DNA of 17,008 nt from Actinomycetes bacterium (GTDB taxonomy: Bacteria > Actinomycetota > Acidimicrobiia > Acidimicrobiales > Palsa-688): positions 1 through 17,008 of the forward strand of contig JAKBBS010000060.1 in NCBI GenBank assembly GCA_021808425.1, given 5' to 3'. Both the position numbers and the translations under genes were made by a program. Of the stretch, positions 15,925 through 17,008 are shown in pieces (the first letter of the stretch is position 1; every line of letters begins with the position of its first letter). The notes beneath the pieces are model-generated. The model searched no databases and was not told the origin of the DNA. It was given only the letters and a program-made list of their open reading frames with translations.

Positions 15925-16122
15925 CTACGCGGCAGCGCGCGTCGCTTCGGGGTGTCGAGCGCGCCCCAGCCGATGCGCTTCATCCCTGTCGGCGGCGGCT
16001 TGCGCGACCAGAGCCAACGCTTGGCGGGCTTGTGCGATCCCGCGCCGTCCGATGTCGCATGTACGGGTGTCTATGCGAAGTGCAGAACTCGGGCTTTGGA
16101 GTAGGACAAGCTGTTCGGGCAT
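15925..16122 (-). CDS. Small hypothetical protein, 65 residues
   Basis: Fills most of the 332-base gap between the divergent LLM oxidoreductase and thiolase. It begins MPEQLVLLQSPSSALRIDTR, then has a basic helical stretch DIGRRGIAQARQALALVAQA and an Arg/His/Ala-rich tail. I do not recognise a named family, though the RxDxxT..IGRxGIAxARxAL pattern looks protein-like rather than random. There is no signal peptide or membrane segment. The start is ATG at 16122; an in-frame TGA lies at 16170-16168. No Shine-Dalgarno. Would be read in the same direction as the LLM gene, 47 bases before it. It may also be non-coding. Confidence 0.45.
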   Translation of the reverse strand: MPEQLVLLQSPSSALRIDTRTCDIGRRGIAQARQALALVAQAAADRDEAHRLGRARHPEATRAAA

Positions 16123-16196
16123 GAACGTATCGTCGCGCAGGGGTGTGACATCGACTCCGCCTCGACATCACCTGCACCGTCGAAGCGCAAGACGGA

Positions 16197-16209
16197 TAGC
16201 ATCGCGGGC
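16197..16209 (+). promoter_or_regulatory. Candidate leaderless promoter -10 for the thiolase gene
   Basis: TAGCAT at 16197-16202, seven bases, then ATG at 16210. No Shine-Dalgarno is present. A -35 is not clear; CTGCAC (16172-16177) at 19 bases is a weak possibility. Confidence 0.45.
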
Positions 16210-17008
16210 ATGTCCGAAGTGGTGGTTATTGACGCCGTGCGAACACCAGTCGGCCGCCGGGGCGGCGTTCTTTCGACGCTACATCCCGCCGACCTTCTCG
16301 GTCTTGCGCTCGGCGCGCTCTTCGCGAGAACCGGCGTCGATCCCGCCAATGTCGGCCAGGTCGTCGCGGGTTGCGTGTCCCAGGTGGGCGCCCAGTCTTT
16401 CAACGTGGCCCGAACGGCGTGGTTGGCGGGCGGATTCCCGCTGCACACGGCCGCCACGACAGTCGACACCCAGTGCGGGTCCAGCCAGCAAGCCGCCAAC
16501 CTTGCATCGGCGCTGGTCGCATCCGGTGTGGTCGATGTGGCTGTCGCGTGCGGTGTCGAGTCGATGAGTCGAGTTCCGATCGGCTCGAACTCCTCCAAGA
16601 AGCTGGGCCTCGGGGTGCCCATACCGAAGTCCTATTTTCCCCGCTACGAGTTCACGTCCCAGTTCGAGGGAGCCGAGCGAATCGCAGACAAGTGGGGTAT
16701 CACCCGTGAGCACGCTGACGCGTTCGGCCTCGCGTCACAGCAACGGGCGGCAAAGGCCTGGGAGCAGCAGCGCTTCGCCACGCAGGTGATACCTGTCACT
16801 GCCCCGGTAGCCGACGCCGAAGGGAACTTGACCGGCGACGTGCGCTTGGTGGACCGGGACGAAGGACTACGCGAAACCACCGCCGACGGTCTTGGAAGTC
16901 TGCGCCCCGTTGCGCGCCCGGATGGTATCCATACAGCCGGGAACTCTTCTCAGATCTCAGACGCAGCGGCAGCGATGCTTCTCAGCACGCCAGAGCGCGC
17001 GGCGGCAC
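16210..17008 (+). CDS. Steroid-type 3-ketoacyl-CoA thiolase (FadA5-like), C-terminus outside window
   Basis: Degradative thiolase, cleaving 3-ketoacyl-CoA with CoA. 266 codons are present of roughly 390. The start is MSEVVVIDAVRTPVGRRGGV, followed by VVAGCVSQVGAQSFNVARTAWL, the nucleophile loop TVDTQCGSSQQA with C89, ACGVESMSRVP, QFEGAERIADKWGITREHADAF, then GLRETTADGLGSLRPV and GIHTAGNSSQISDAAAA. The pattern matches mycobacterial FadA5 (cholesterol side-chain thiolase) more closely than generic acetyl-CoA acetyltransferase, judged from memory. The later catalytic His and Cys lie beyond the edge. Divergent from the LLM gene. The pairing with a methylacyl-CoA racemase nearby supports branched-chain or sterol side-chain catabolism. 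Confidence 0.93.
   Translation, partial: MSEVVVIDAVRTPVGRRGGVLSTLHPADLLGLALGALFARTGVDPANVGQVVAGCVSQVGAQSFNVARTAWLAGGFPLHTAATTVDTQCGSSQQAANLASALVASGVVDVAVACGVESMSRVPIGSNSSKKLGLGVPIPKSYFPRYEFTSQFEGAERIADKWGITREHADAFGLASQQRAAKAWEQQRFATQVIPVTAPVADAEGNLTGDVRLVDRDEGLRETTADGLGSLRPVARPDGIHTAGNSSQISDAAAAMLLSTPERAAA

Noticed and set aside
1..17008. CRISPR arrays, tRNA or rRNA genes, transposases, phage or attachment sites
   Set aside because: No regularly spaced repeats, tRNA-like arms, or transposase or integrase motifs were seen on either strand.

Overview
The window is GC-rich bacterial chromosome with densely packed genes, many GTG or TTG starts and short stop-start overlaps. The gene content suggests an actinobacterium. 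It includes a BldC-type HTH protein, a GTP-type PEP carboxykinase, an F420-type luciferase-like oxidoreductase, an Mcr-like alpha-methylacyl-CoA racemase, a FadA5-like thiolase and a stand-alone Lrp/AsnC ligand-binding (RAM) protein. An Acidimicrobiia-like lineage is my guess, not a demonstrated assignment. I see no rRNA, tRNA, CRISPR, phage or insertion sequence. I read the window as ordinary chromosomal backbone with a lipid/steroid-type catabolic segment on the right.

Layout. (1) Positions 1-4824, minus strand: an operon of a DAK2/FakA-like kinase, recG, rsmD and coaD (cut by the window edge), joined by gaps or overlaps of a few bases. (2) rpmB (L28) is divergent from it on the plus strand and converges on a GAF-BldC regulator gene (5132-5926, minus). 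(3) Minus strand 6037-7759: thiL then thiD, two late steps of thiamine diphosphate synthesis. A nine-codon upstream ORF may couple translation into thiL. (4) Plus strand 7850-12263: pckG, then a small RAM-domain protein overlapping by ATGA a YdeP-family molybdopterin oxidoreductase. (5) Minus strand 15877-12283: a tight four-gene run of LLM oxidoreductase, PH-SHOCT membrane protein, signal-less BtuF-like binding protein and alpha-methylacyl-CoA racemase. (6) A small hypothetical ORF, then a steroid-type 3-ketoacyl-CoA thiolase on the plus strand that runs off the right edge.

The racemase and the thiolase act in sequence in known branched-chain or sterol side-chain beta-oxidation. Sections 5 and 6 may therefore be part of such a catabolic locus (inference).

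The least expected signal is regulatory. Three genes at divergent junctions (the DAK2 kinase, the LLM oxidoreductase and the thiolase) each have the identical hexamer TAGCAT ending 6 or 7 bases before the ATG, with no Shine-Dalgarno sequence. That is the geometry expected of a -10 element firing a leaderless mRNA. The short ORF in front of thiL has TACGAT at the same distance. I found no clearly undescribed multi-gene defence, mobile or biosynthetic system.
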